Below are positions 41,010 through 50,177 of a stretch of 64,000 nucleotides of DNA, in pieces. The notes under the pieces are model-generated. The model had not been told where the DNA came from, did no database searches, and saw only the letters and a list, made by a program, of their open reading frames with translations. Source of the DNA: Hyphomonadaceae bacterium UBA7672. GTDB taxonomy: Bacteria > Pseudomonadota > Alphaproteobacteria > Caulobacterales > Hyphomonadaceae. Each line of letters opens with the position of its first letter. Positions within the stretch are counted from its first letter, which is position 1. The position numbers and the translations under genes were made by a program. The stretch is from assembly GCA_002483135.1 (NCBI GenBank), contig DLHI01000015.1:1-64000 (forward strand), given 5' to 3'.

Positions 41010-41540
41010 ATGACCACCGACTGGGAAGCGCGCGAAAAAGAAAGGGAGGCGGAAGCCCGGCTTGCCGAGGTGCGCACGGTTCCCGTCTATCGGCCGGCCA
41101 AGCCGATGAGCTTTGCGCTGAACCGGGCATTGCGGCCCATCCTGAAGGATGCCGGGCCCGCGCCGGAGACGCTCAAATCACGCTGGTCCGAGATTGTCGG
41201 GCTGAAGCTGGCGGCGATCACCGAGCCTCTGCGGGTGGCGAAGGCCAAGGGCGGATCTGTGCTGCACCTGCGCGCGCCGTCGGCGGCTGCGCCGATTATC
41301 CAGCATGCCAAAGAACACATCATCCAGCGGGTGAACCTGGCTTCCGGATCGAAGATTACCTCCCTGAAGATCGTGCAGACGGCGGCGGCGAAACAGCTGG
41401 CGCTGGTGATCCCGAAGCCGCTGACGCCCGAGCAAAGGGCGGAGATGGTGCGCAGTCTTTCGCCGGTGAAGGACAATTCTGTGCGCAAGGCGCTCAGCGG
41501 GCTCGGCGAGGCGGTGCTGACCGGAATGAGGAAGTCGTAA
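41010..41540 (+). CDS. DUF721 (DciA-like) protein
   Basis: 176 residues from ATG 41010 (a GTG at 40995 is possible). The DUF721 domain spans about residues 25-115: 'LNRALRPILKDAGPAPETLKSRWSEIVG' (in part: 'TLKSRWSEIVGLKLAAIT'), 'GSVLHLRAPSAAAPIIQHAKEHIIQRVN' (in part: 'IIQHAKEHIIQRVN'). DciA, the namesake, helps load the replicative helicase in bacteria lacking DnaC. It probably has that job here, by family knowledge. Divergent from mutY by 62 bp. Confidence 0.85.
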   Translation: MTTDWEAREKEREAEARLAEVRTVPVYRPAKPMSFALNRALRPILKDAGPAPETLKSRWSEIVGLKLAAITEPLRVAKAKGGSVLHLRAPSAAAPIIQHAKEHIIQRVNLASGSKITSLKIVQTAAAKQLALVIPKPLTPEQRAEMVRSLSPVKDNSVRKALSGLGEAVLTGMRKS

Positions 41541-41641
41541 TACCGCCCACAAGCCCCAATAACGCCATCGGGAACGTGTCTTTGTTGACCGCGGGGGCGG
41601 GTTTGGCCAAAACCACCCCAATTGGTGAGGAAAGCCTGCAC

Positions 41642-42385
41642 ATGATGTCTGCACTCAAGTCTGGTTCTGTCCGGATCGCCGCCGGGCTGGCGGCGTTGGC
41701 GCTGCTAGCGGCCTGTGGCGGCGGAGAGACCGCGCCCGTATCCAACTTCAAGCCGGTGCCGGTGACGCCTGTTCTGGGCGACACGCCACAGGGCGCGGCC
41801 ACGGCGACGGTGGAGCTGGTCGAGTATGCCTCGCTCACCTGTTCGCACTGCCGCGACTTTGCACGTCAGGTCTATCCGCGCCTGAAGCGCGAATACATCG
41901 ACGCGGGCAAGCTGCGATACGTCTATCGCGACATGTCGATCGACCCGCAGGCGTTCGACGTCACGCTGGCGACGCTGACGCGCTGCAAGGGCCCGGAGCT
42001 GCATCATACGCTGGTCGACGAGATGTTTGGCAATTTCGCGAACATCATGGAGTCGGCCCAGAAGGGCGAGGCGGCGGGGGTCTTGGCCGGCATCGTCGCC
42101 AAGCACGGCATGACGTGGGACGAGGCCGTGACCTGCATGGACCACACGCCAGCGATCCGCGAGGCGATCGAGAAGTTCGGTATGCAGGGCGAAACGGAAT
42201 TGAAGGCTGCCGATCCGACAGTGCAGGGTCGCCGCACGCCGACGATCTTCGTCAACGGCAAGTTGGTGTCGGACATCAGCTATGAGGGCGTGAAGGCCGC
42301 CATCGAGGCGCAGCTGAACCTGGGGGCTGCGCCTGCAACTCCGGCCACGGAAACGCCCACCCCCGCCCCTACGCCCGCGCAATAG
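41642..42385 (+). CDS. DsbA-family thioredoxin-fold lipoprotein (first of two)
   Basis: 247 residues; ATG 41642 (another ATG follows directly) with GAGGAAA upstream. The lipobox LLAAC sits at about residues 20-24. The thioredoxin fold carries the redox motif CSHC in 'YASLTCSHCRDFARQVYP' and the cis-Pro loop 'RRTPTIFVNGKL'. It should make or exchange disulfides, anchored to a membrane in the periplasm. A Pro/Thr/Ala tail ends the protein. It lies one base before the second DsbA gene; both precede smc, as is common in this class. Confidence 0.9.
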   Translation: MMSALKSGSVRIAAGLAALALLAACGGGETAPVSNFKPVPVTPVLGDTPQGAATATVELVEYASLTCSHCRDFARQVYPRLKREYIDAGKLRYVYRDMSIDPQAFDVTLATLTRCKGPELHHTLVDEMFGNFANIMESAQKGEAAGVLAGIVAKHGMTWDEAVTCMDHTPAIREAIEKFGMQGETELKAADPTVQGRRTPTIFVNGKLVSDISYEGVKAAIEAQLNLGAAPATPATETPTPAPTPAQ

Positions 42386-42386
42386 G

Positions 42387-43055
42387 ATGAAGCGTTTCGC
42401 ATTTGCAGCGGCCGCGCTGGTGCTGGGCCTCGCGGCCTGCGAGGAACCGACCACGTTCGAGCCACACACGACAGTCTCGATCTCGCCTTTCATGGGGCAT
42501 CCGGTTCTCGGCGATCCCGCAGCGCCTGTGACGCTGGTGGAGTACGCCTCCACTACATGCGGCCACTGCAAGGCGTTTCACGCCGAGGTGTTTCCTGAGC
42601 TCAAGAGCCGATATATCGACACCGGCAAGGTGAAGCTGCAGTTCATGATGATGCCAACGCAGCCGGTGGGCCTTGCGCTGGCGGGCGAGTCGATTGCGCG
42701 GTGCGCGGGCGAGGACAGGTATTTCGAGGTGATCGAAACCCTGTTCGAGAAACAGGACGCGCTGTTCGAGGCGGGGAACAATCCGCGCAAGCTGCAGCAG
42801 GAGCTTCGGGCCATCGGCGCGGAGGTCGGGCTCGACAAGGACGAGGTCGGCACCTGCATGGACAGCGAGGCCATCGTTGAGCTGGTCCGCGCAGGTGTGC
42901 AGGCAGCGCCGGCGGAGATCACCGGCACGCCGAGCTTCGTGATCGACGGCCAGAAGCTGGAGCTGGAGACGTTCGACGATCTCTGGGCGGCCCTGGATGC
43001 GGGGGCGGCGGGGGCGACCGCGCCGGTGGAGCCGGCGGCGCCGGCGCACCAATAG
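42387..43055 (+). CDS. DsbA-family thioredoxin-fold lipoprotein (second of two)
   Basis: 222 residues. A lipoprotein signal ends in LGLAAC. The active site is CGHC in 'YASTTCGHCKAFHAEVFP', with cis-Pro in 'EITGTPSFVIDGQKL'. CGHC is the motif of eukaryotic PDI and of some isomerase-like bacterial proteins, while its neighbour has CSHC, so the two may differ in redox potential. Ala/Pro tail. It starts one base after the stop of the first copy and is probably co-transcribed with smc. Confidence 0.9.
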   Translation: MKRFAFAAAALVLGLAACEEPTTFEPHTTVSISPFMGHPVLGDPAAPVTLVEYASTTCGHCKAFHAEVFPELKSRYIDTGKVKLQFMMMPTQPVGLALAGESIARCAGEDRYFEVIETLFEKQDALFEAGNNPRKLQQELRAIGAEVGLDKDEVGTCMDSEAIVELVRAGVQAAPAEITGTPSFVIDGQKLELETFDDLWAALDAGAAGATAPVEPAAPAHQ

Positions 43056-43150
43056 CTGGCCCCTGCCTCTGGCGGCACATTTCCTCCCGTCCCGCGAGAA
43101 GCATTGACCCCCGGGTCAGCGGCTCGTAAGGGGGCCGGAAGCCCGGTTTT

Positions 43151-46100
43151 GTGGGCAAAACGGGAACCGCCTTGCACCTGACCGGCCTCAAGATCGCGGG
43201 CTTCAAGTCGTTCGTCGATCCGGTGGATGTGCCGATCGAGGAAGGGCTGACCGGCATTGTCGGGCCGAACGGCTGCGGCAAGTCCAACCTGCTGGAAGCG
43301 CTGCGCTGGGCGATGGGGGCGACCTCGGCGCGAGCGATGCGCGGCGGGGAGATGGACGACCTGATCTTTGCAGGCACCGAGGCGCGGCCGGCGCGGGAGA
43401 TGGCTGAAGTCACCCTGCTCCTCGACAATCGCGACCGGGGCGCGCCAGCGGAGTTCAACGAGGAAGACACGATCGAGATCCGCCGGCTACTGCGCCGAGG
43501 GGCGGGATCAAGCTATCGCATCAACGGGCGGACGGTGCGCGCGAAGGATGTGCAGCTGCTGTTTGCCGACGCATCGACCGGGGCGAACTCGCCTGCTCTC
43601 GTGCGGCAGGGACAGATCAGCGAGCTGATCGGGGCGAAGCCGCAGAACCGGCGGCGAATCCTCGAAGAAGCTGCGGGCATCGGCGGCCTGGCGGCGCGGC
43701 GGCATGAGGCCGAACTGAAACTCAAGGCGGCGGACGAGAACCTCGCCAAGCTGGCCGACATCATGGCCGAGGTGGAGAAGCAGGCCAACGCCCTGAAGCG
43801 GCAGGCAAGCAAGGCGCGCAAGTATCGCGCGCTGTCGGACGAAATCGCGGCGCTGGAGGCGCGGTTGGGGGCCGCACGCTGGCGCGGAGCTGTTGTCGAG
43901 ACAGTCGAGGCGCGCAAGGCGCTGGAGGCCGCGAAGGTTCAGGAACAGCAGGCCGTATCCACCCTGGCGCGCGCGACGGCGGCGGAACTCGAAGCGCGCA
44001 CGGTCATCGAACCATTGCGGGCGGCGGAGAGCGACGCGGCCGGCCGGCTTGGCGTTATCAAGCTTCAGCTGGCGCGCATCGAGGCTGAGCGCGATGCGGC
44101 GAAGGAAGCGGTGGCGCGGCTGGAAAGGGACATCACGCGCCTGATCGAGGAGACGACGCGCGAGACAGTTCAGCGCGACGATGCAACGGCGCGGGCGGAA
44201 CGCGCGGCGGCGGGAATCGCGGCACTGCCGCCGGAGGACGCTGAGGCGCAGGGCAAGCGCGAGGCTGAGCTGTCTGCAGCCGTCGACGCCGCGATGACGC
44301 AGCTGCAGACGGTCGAGCGTGACGCGGACCAGCGCCGCGTTGCGCTGGCGCGGGCGGAGGCTGAAGCGGCAGCGGCTCAGGCGGCTGTGAAACGCGAGGA
44401 AGAGCGGCACGCGCGGCTGGTGAATGAACTGGCGAAGACGCAGCAGGAGCTGGCGTCCATTGGCGATCCAGCGAAGCTGGAGGCGGCTCTCAAGGATGCG
44501 CGCGCGCGCCATGTCGATGCTGAAGCCAGGGCGCAGACGGCGCAATCGGCGCTGGCGGCTGCGATGCGCGCGGTCGATGAAGCGCGGGCGCTGGAGGCGC
44601 GGCTGACGCCGCCGCTGCTGGCTGCTGAGCGGAAAGTGGGCGAGCTGGAATCGGAACTGAAAGGGCTTGATCGCCTGTTGCGACAGGTGGCGGTGGCGAG
44701 CGCACCGCCCGTGATGGATGGCGTAAAGGCGCCGGGGCTGGAGCGCGCGATTGCGGCTGCTCTGGATGATGATCTCGATGCCCCTGCGGATGTTTCCTCG
44801 CCCGTCCACTGGTCGGGCACGCATGGCGATATTGGTGCGAAGCTGCCGGCTGGCGCGCGGGCTCTAAGTGAGCTTGTCGAGGCGCCGGCGGAGCTGCATG
44901 CACGGCTGACGCAGTGCGGGCTGGTGGAGCGTTCGCACGGCGCGGCCCTGGTGACGCGGCTGGCGCCAGGGCAGAGCCTGGTGAGCCGTGAAGGCGACCT
45001 ATGGCGCTGGGATGGATTCGTGCGCACGGCGGAAGCGCCGCTGACGTCTGCCGAGAAGCTGGAACAGCGGGCGCGGCGCGCGGCGCTGGTCCCCGAGATC
45101 GCGGCGGCCGTGAAGGAACGCGATGCAGCGGCGGCGGCGCGCGGCAAGGCTTCTCAGCAACTCACGGATGCCGAGATCACGCTGATGGCGGCGCGCAAGA
45201 ATGTCCCCGAACTCACGCGTGCGGCTTCGCAGGCGCACGAGGCGGCGATCCGCGCCGAGCAGGATGTCGAGCGACTGTCACTGCGCGGCGCGGCGCTGAA
45301 GGATGGCGCCGCCCGCGTGACGGCCGAGCGCGACGTTGCGGCTCAGGCGGTTGCTGCGGCGAAAGCCGCGCTGGGGGCTGCGCCGACGGACAAGGATCGC
45401 AATGTGCTGGCGACGCTGGGCGAACAGGTGAAGGCAGCGCGGGACGCAGAGCGCAACGCAACCTCGGCGCTGGATACGTTCCTGCGCGAGGCGGAGCGCG
45501 CAGCGGCGATGCGCGCTGCGCTGACGCGCGACAGGGATGAGTGGCTGGCGCGAACGTCCGAAGCCGCGGGGCGGCTGGCGGCGATCGCACACGACCTGGC
45601 CCAGGCGCGAAGCGATCACGCGCAAATGAAAGACCAACCGGCGACGCTTGACGCGCGGATGGGTGATCTTGCGGCGGCGAGCGAGACAGCCGATACGGCG
45701 CGGCGCGATGCGGCTGACGCGCTGGCCGAAGCCGAAGGCGCGCTGCGCCAGGCCGAGATGGGAACGCGCGCAGGGCGCGAGGCTTCGTCCACCGCGCGCG
45801 AGACTCTGGTGCGCAGCGAGGCGCGGCTGGAAGCCGCCGTTCGGCGTGAGGCTGAAATTGCTGAACAAGTGCGCGCAGCGTTCGATCAGGAACTGGACGA
45901 GCTGGAAAGCCGCGTGATGGCGATCCTGGAACAATCGCGCGCGGCGCGGGCCGAGCATGGTGATACGAATGTCGTCGAAGAGGACGACGTCGCGAACGAC
46001 GCGCATGTTCTGGATACGCGCCTGGCGCAGCTGCGCCGCGAACGCGACCGGCTGGGCGCCGTCAACATGGAGGCGGACGAGCAGCTGACCGAAATCTCCA

Positions 46101-46675
46101 AGCGCATGGGCTTCCAGGTGGAGGAGCGCGACGATCTTAGCGCCGCCATAGCGAAGCTGCGCGAGGGGATCGAGGCGCTGAATATGGACGGGCGGCAAAG
46201 GCTGCTGGATGCATTCCAGCTGGTGAACTCGCATTTCAGTTCGCTGTTCACCGCGCTGTTTGGTGGCGGGCATGCAGAGCTGCGGCTGACCGAGAGCGAT
46301 GATCCGCTGGATGCGGGTCTGGAGATCTACGCCTCGCCACCGGGCAAGCGACTGGGGCAGTTGTCGCTGATGTCGGGCGGGGAGCAGGCGCTGACGGCGA
46401 CGGCGCTGATCTTCGCGGTGTTCCTGTCGCGCCCTGCCCCGATCTGCGTGCTGGACGAGGTGGATGCGCCGCTCGACGACGCCAACGTGGATCGCTTCTG
46501 CCGTCTCCTGGAAGAGATGCGCACGCGGACGGAAACGCGCTTCATCATCATCACGCACAACGCCGTAACCATGTCGCGCATGGACCGGCTGTTCGGCGTG
46601 ACGATGCAGGAACGAGGGGTATCGCGACTGGTGTCCGTCGACCTGCAGGCCGCCGAACGCCTGGCGGCGGCGTAG
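43151..46675 (+). CDS. smc: Chromosome segregation protein SMC
   Basis: 1174 residues; GTG 43151 (TTG 43172 is an alternative). Walker A GPNGCGKS at residues 38-45, the Q-loop region 'LVRQGQISELIG' and 'RRRILEEAAGIGGL' lead into a long coiled coil (about residues 165-490). The hinge occupies about 500-650, and a second Ala/Arg/Glu-rich coiled coil follows. The C-terminal head has signature 'LSLMSGGEQALTATAL' and Walker B 'ICVLDEVDAPLDDANV'. SMC compacts and separates chromosomes with ScpA/ScpB, which are not here. Confidence 0.97.
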   Translation: MGKTGTALHLTGLKIAGFKSFVDPVDVPIEEGLTGIVGPNGCGKSNLLEALRWAMGATSARAMRGGEMDDLIFAGTEARPAREMAEVTLLLDNRDRGAPAEFNEEDTIEIRRLLRRGAGSSYRINGRTVRAKDVQLLFADASTGANSPALVRQGQISELIGAKPQNRRRILEEAAGIGGLAARRHEAELKLKAADENLAKLADIMAEVEKQANALKRQASKARKYRALSDEIAALEARLGAARWRGAVVETVEARKALEAAKVQEQQAVSTLARATAAELEARTVIEPLRAAESDAAGRLGVIKLQLARIEAERDAAKEAVARLERDITRLIEETTRETVQRDDATARAERAAAGIAALPPEDAEAQGKREAELSAAVDAAMTQLQTVERDADQRRVALARAEAEAAAAQAAVKREEERHARLVNELAKTQQELASIGDPAKLEAALKDARARHVDAEARAQTAQSALAAAMRAVDEARALEARLTPPLLAAERKVGELESELKGLDRLLRQVAVASAPPVMDGVKAPGLERAIAAALDDDLDAPADVSSPVHWSGTHGDIGAKLPAGARALSELVEAPAELHARLTQCGLVERSHGAALVTRLAPGQSLVSREGDLWRWDGFVRTAEAPLTSAEKLEQRARRAALVPEIAAAVKERDAAAAARGKASQQLTDAEITLMAARKNVPELTRAASQAHEAAIRAEQDVERLSLRGAALKDGAARVTAERDVAAQAVAAAKAALGAAPTDKDRNVLATLGEQVKAARDAERNATSALDTFLREAERAAAMRAALTRDRDEWLARTSEAAGRLAAIAHDLAQARSDHAQMKDQPATLDARMGDLAAASETADTARRDAADALAEAEGALRQAEMGTRAGREASSTARETLVRSEARLEAAVRREAEIAEQVRAAFDQELDELESRVMAILEQSRAARAEHGDTNVVEEDDVANDAHVLDTRLAQLRRERDRLGAVNMEADEQLTEISKRMGFQVEERDDLSAAIAKLREGIEALNMDGRQRLLDAFQLVNSHFSSLFTALFGGGHAELRLTESDDPLDAGLEIYASPPGKRLGQLSLMSGGEQALTATALIFAVFLSRPAPICVLDEVDAPLDDANVDRFCRLLEEMRTRTETRFIIITHNAVTMSRMDRLFGVTMQERGVSRLVSVDLQAAERLAAA

Positions 46676-46678
46676 CAG

Positions 46679-48019
46679 CTACTCCTTCGGAAAGAACCGC
46701 AGCAGCGCGTTGCCGAACACAAGCTTCCAGTGATCGGGGAAATGACCTGACGCGGGATGCTCGACCGTGACGTCGTAGCCTGCTGCCTTCATCAACGCGC
46801 CGTTGCGTTTGGCGGCAAGGTGGAAGCTGGGTTCGTAAAGCCCGCCGCTCATGTAAAAGCTCGCACGCTGGCCAGGCTCGAGGTCGCTCGCCTTCGCCAA
46901 CGAATAGGCGGGCGATAGAGGGATCGCGAAGCCGAAAACATCGGGACGCCGCAGGCCGACAAACAGCGCCATCGTGCCGCCGCCGGAAAAGCCTGCGATG
47001 GCGCGGTCTTCTCGCCGCGTCGAGACGTTGTACTCGCGCGTCGCCCAGGCGGTCACTTCATCAGCGATGAACGCGGTGTGGCGGTCGAAGCGGCCTGTCG
47101 CGCCGAACTCCGGCATGTACTGGCTGTTGCGCGTATCGGCATAGCCCGGAGCGCCGAAGACTTCCTCGTCCACGCTTTCGGTCTTCGCAGCCGTTACGCC
47201 GATCAGCACGAGCGGCCTGATCCGGCCGTCGGCGATCATGGATTCGACCTGCAGCATGAACATGGCGTGGCCTTCATCGCCGATGAAGACAGCGGGCCAC
47301 GGCGTGTCCTTCGTCCAGCCGGGCGGCAGGTAGATCGAAATGCGGCGACGTTCGCCAAGAGCAACGCTGTCGATGAATCCTATTTCGATCCTGCCCTGCA
47401 GTGCAGGCGCCTCGGGGTGTGGTGCGGGCGCGTGCGGTCCGCGCCAGACATAGGCCTCGTTGAACGCCACGGCCGCGGCTGCAGGATTTCCCGCCTCGAC
47501 GACGATGACGGTGGAGGTCGCGCGGTCGAGGTTCGCAAGGCGGATTCGGCGGGCCCAGTAGGCGCTGTCGCCGAGCCGGATCATGTCGACCTGCGGCCCA
47601 CAGCAGACCATTGGCATCGTCTCGGCCCGCGCCATCACGGTCATCACGTCGCCATCGACATCGACCGAGAACCGCTCGGCGCCAATGCGATCGGCCGCGA
47701 ACGCGGGCGTCAGGTCGTCAACGGCGAGCATGCAGACATCCGACCAGACAGCGCCCTGCTCGGCGACGCCTGGTGTCACGCCTTCAGGCGCATCGGCGAA
47801 CCAGTCAGCAACCTCGCAGCGGGTCTCCTTGTCGAAGCTTTGGCGGGTGTCGGCGAACAACTCCACGACGTTGGCCGGCATGGCGGGGTACTTTCCCTGG
47901 ATGTCCGCTACCAACGCGGCACGCTCTTCGCCGGTCGGCAGCCCGACCTGTGGATAAGCTATCCCTGACGAGGCGATGGCCATCGCCAAAAGCCAATGCA
48001 GCCGCGCCAACAACTTCAT
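46679..48019 (-). CDS. Secreted esterase of the enterochelin-esterase/EstD-like family
   Basis: 446 residues from ATG 48019, where a signal peptide begins (cleavage near 'GIAYPQ'). The first 210 residues are a divergent beta-rich domain. The esterase domain shows 'RRISIYLPPGW', 'PAVFIGDEGH', nucleophile 'AIAGFSGGGTMAL', and a late His in 'HPASGHFPDHWK'. Members hydrolyse siderophore or simple esters in the periplasm. The leader before the ATG shares a 14-base stretch with the leader at 2381-2394. Convergent with smc (3-bp gap). Confidence 0.8.
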   Translation of the reverse strand: MKLLARLHWLLAMAIASSGIAYPQVGLPTGEERAALVADIQGKYPAMPANVVELFADTRQSFDKETRCEVADWFADAPEGVTPGVAEQGAVWSDVCMLAVDDLTPAFAADRIGAERFSVDVDGDVMTVMARAETMPMVCCGPQVDMIRLGDSAYWARRIRLANLDRATSTVIVVEAGNPAAAAVAFNEAYVWRGPHAPAPHPEAPALQGRIEIGFIDSVALGERRRISIYLPPGWTKDTPWPAVFIGDEGHAMFMLQVESMIADGRIRPLVLIGVTAAKTESVDEEVFGAPGYADTRNSQYMPEFGATGRFDRHTAFIADEVTAWATREYNVSTRREDRAIAGFSGGGTMALFVGLRRPDVFGFAIPLSPAYSLAKASDLEPGQRASFYMSGGLYEPSFHLAAKRNGALMKAAGYDVTVEHPASGHFPDHWKLVFGNALLRFFPKE

Positions 48020-48178
48020 GATTTCCCCCAAACCTCTGCGCGAAGCTTATGTCTGAGCGGGCTTTTTTGGGACACAGCAATGCGCTTCTAAGCCGACGCG
48101 CGACGCTGCGGCGTTTTCGCATTTGAAAATTATGTTTTAAAACAAGGCCTTAAAAGCCAAAGCGATCGTTACATTTGC

Positions 48179-48207
48179 TTGACTGGACTCAGAGCCGCCC
48201 ATATAGC
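48179..48207 (+). promoter_or_regulatory. Promoter of the ATP synthase Fo operon
   Basis: TTGACT (48179-48184) and TATAGC (48202-48207) with a 17-base spacer, giving a start near 48214 and a leader of about 77 bases before atpI. An AT-rich palindrome, GTTTTAAAAC (48134-48143), lies upstream. Confidence 0.65.
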
Positions 48208-48290
48208 TTCGCGCGCGGCGAGGCCTTGGTTTTTCGGGGTTTTGGCGCACGCAGGGCCGGACTTTCTCCCCTCCCAGGCGGGCTTTCGAC

Positions 48291-48611
48291 ATGAGCGATG
48301 ACGATCTGAACAAGCGGATCGCCAAGGCTCAGGCGGAAATCGATGCCCGGGAGCGTCCCAAATACATGGGGACTGGCAAGGGGATGGGTGTGGGCTTCCG
48401 CATGGCGTCGGACTTCGCGGCCGCTGTCATCGTGGGAGTGATCCTGGGCTTGGGGATAGACGCCCTGTTCAAGGTTTCACCTTGGGGCGTTCTGATCTGC
48501 CTCATGCTTGGGTTCCTGGCCGGCGTCCGGAATGTGGTTGCGACCGCGAGCAAGGCAAACCGGGACGCGGCAGGCGTGTCCCCCGATAAGGGCGAAGGCG
48601 ACGGCGCATGA
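48291..48611 (+). CDS. atpI: ATP synthase accessory protein AtpI
   Basis: 106 residues. A charged N-terminus ('DDDLNKRIAKAQAEIDARE') precedes two membrane helices ('AAAVIVGVILGLGIDALF' and 'WGVLICLMLGFLAGVRNVV') with the AtpI/Gct-type loop between. AtpI assists assembly of the c-ring. The stop overlaps the atpB start as ATGA. It is the usual first gene of the alphaproteobacterial Fo operon. Confidence 0.9.
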   Translation: MSDDDLNKRIAKAQAEIDARERPKYMGTGKGMGVGFRMASDFAAAVIVGVILGLGIDALFKVSPWGVLICLMLGFLAGVRNVVATASKANRDAAGVSPDKGEGDGA

Positions 48612-49369
48612 GAATTGCCACCGACCCGATGCACCAGTTCCAGATCAACAAGCTTTTTGATCTGAACATTGGCGGGCTCGACGTGTCGTTCACCACGTCC
48701 GCGCTGTGGATGGTGATCGGCGTGCTGCTGCTCATCCTGGTGCTGGCGCTGGCCACCGCGAAATCGTCGACAATCCCCAGCCGCATGCAGTCGCTGGGCG
48801 AGATTTGGTACGGCTTCATCGCCGGCATCGTGAAGGATGTGAACCACGCGCCGGGCAAGCCCTTTATCCCGCTCGTGTTCTCGCTGTTCTCCTTCATCTT
48901 CGTCGCGAACCTGATCGGCCTAATGCCGTACTTCTTCACGACGACCAGCCACATCGCCGTCACCGGCTTCATGGCCATTTTCACGATCAGCCTCGTCATC
49001 GTCGTCGGCCTGATCAAGAAAGGCCTCGGCTTCTTCAAGATTTTCGTGCCGTCGGGCGTGCCCGTCGTGCTTCTTTTCATCGTCACACCGATCGAGATCA
49101 TTTCCTTCCTCTCCCGGCCGATCAGCCTCGGGATGCGTCTGTTCGCCAACATGCTGGGCGGCCACGTGGCCCTGAAGGTGTTCGCGGGCTTCGTACCGTC
49201 GTTGGCGGTTGCGTTGGGCGGGATTGGAATGTTGATGGGCGGCCTCCTTGTGGTGCCACTTATCGTTGGCGTGACGGCGCTCGAGTTCCTGGTGGCTTTC
49301 CTCCAGGCTTACGTGTTCGCCATGCTCACCTGCGTCTATCTCAATGACGCACTGGGCGAGGCGCACTGA
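48608..49369 (+). CDS. atpB: ATP synthase Fo subunit a
   Basis: 253 residues, overlapping atpI by four bases. Several membrane helices; the essential stator Arg is in 'RPISLGMRLFANMLGGHV', the family hallmark, with 'FVPSLAVALGG' and 'EFLVAFLQAYVFAMLTCVYL' at the end. Together with the c-ring it forms the proton path. Confidence 0.97.
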   Translation: MRIATDPMHQFQINKLFDLNIGGLDVSFTTSALWMVIGVLLLILVLALATAKSSTIPSRMQSLGEIWYGFIAGIVKDVNHAPGKPFIPLVFSLFSFIFVANLIGLMPYFFTTTSHIAVTGFMAIFTISLVIVVGLIKKGLGFFKIFVPSGVPVVLLFIVTPIEIISFLSRPISLGMRLFANMLGGHVALKVFAGFVPSLAVALGGIGMLMGGLLVVPLIVGVTALEFLVAFLQAYVFAMLTCVYLNDALGEAH

Positions 49370-49401
49370 TCACCAACGACTGACTACGCAAGGAGAATAC
49401 A

Positions 49402-49623
49402 ATGGAAGGTCTCAACTACGTCGGCGCTGGCCTCGCCTGCCTCGCCATGCTCGGCGCCGCCATCGGCGTGGGCAACATCTTCGCCTCTTACCTCGACGGC
49501 GCGATGCGCAATCCGTCGGCTGCCCCCGCACAGTTCGGCAACCTGATCTTCGGCTTCGCCGTGACGGAAGCTCTGGGCATCTTCGGCTTTGCCGTCGCCC
49601 TCATCCTGATCTTCGCAGTCTAA
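49402..49623 (+). CDS. atpE: ATP synthase Fo subunit c
   Basis: 73 residues, two helices joined by the polar loop 'MRNPSA'. The proton-binding carboxylate is Glu56 in 'FGFAVTEALGIFGF'. The 'GAAIGVGNIFAS' helix carries the packing Gly repeat. Good AGGAG about eight bases upstream. It forms the rotor ring. Confidence 0.97.
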   Translation: MEGLNYVGAGLACLAMLGAAIGVGNIFASYLDGAMRNPSAAPAQFGNLIFGFAVTEALGIFGFAVALILIFAV

Positions 49624-49648
49624 CCTACCCTGCTCGGGAGATACTGAC

Positions 49649-50176
49649 GTGGCGACCGAAACTGCAGAGCACGCCGGAGGGGGCTTCCCTCCGTTCGATC
49701 AGATCGCGACCACCGGGATTTCCCAGGTGTTCTGGCTGATCGTGACATTCGCGGTGCTCTACATCGCGTCTGCCTACGTTTTCCTCCCGAAGATCCGCAA
49801 GGCGATGGAAGATCGCGACGGCGCCATCAAGGCCGACGTCGCGAAAGCCGCCGCCCTCTCGGCCAAGGCCGACGAGTCGGTGAAGCAGTTTGAGGCGCAG
49901 ATTGCCGCTGCACGGGCGAATGCCCGCGACACGGCATCGAAGGCCAAGGCTGAAGCCGATGCGAAGACCGCCGCTGCGACCGCCGCGAAGGAGGCCGAGC
50001 TCAATGCCCGCCTCGCCGCGGCGGAAGCGCGTATTTCCCAGACCCGCGCCGCCGCGATGGCGAACGTCTCGGCAGTTGCCGAAGACACCGCCGCCGCGAT
50101 CGCGGAAAAACTCACGGGCGTGAAGCCCTCGCCGGCCGCGGTGAAGACCGCCGTCTCCGGCGCGATGGGAGGCTGA
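49649..50176 (+). CDS. atpF': ATP synthase Fo subunit b'
   Basis: 175 residues; GTG 49649 with GGGAG eight bases upstream. One membrane helix ('FWLIVTFAVLYIASAYVFLP') followed by a long Ala/Lys/Glu coiled coil (about residues 50-150). The additional b-type subunit is typical of photosynthetic and alphaproteobacterial enzymes, where b and b' form a mixed stator stalk. The next b gene starts one base after its stop. Confidence 0.93.
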   Translation: MATETAEHAGGGFPPFDQIATTGISQVFWLIVTFAVLYIASAYVFLPKIRKAMEDRDGAIKADVAKAAALSAKADESVKQFEAQIAAARANARDTASKAKAEADAKTAAATAAKEAELNARLAAAEARISQTRAAAMANVSAVAEDTAAAIAEKLTGVKPSPAAVKTAVSGAMGG

Positions 50177-50177
50177 T

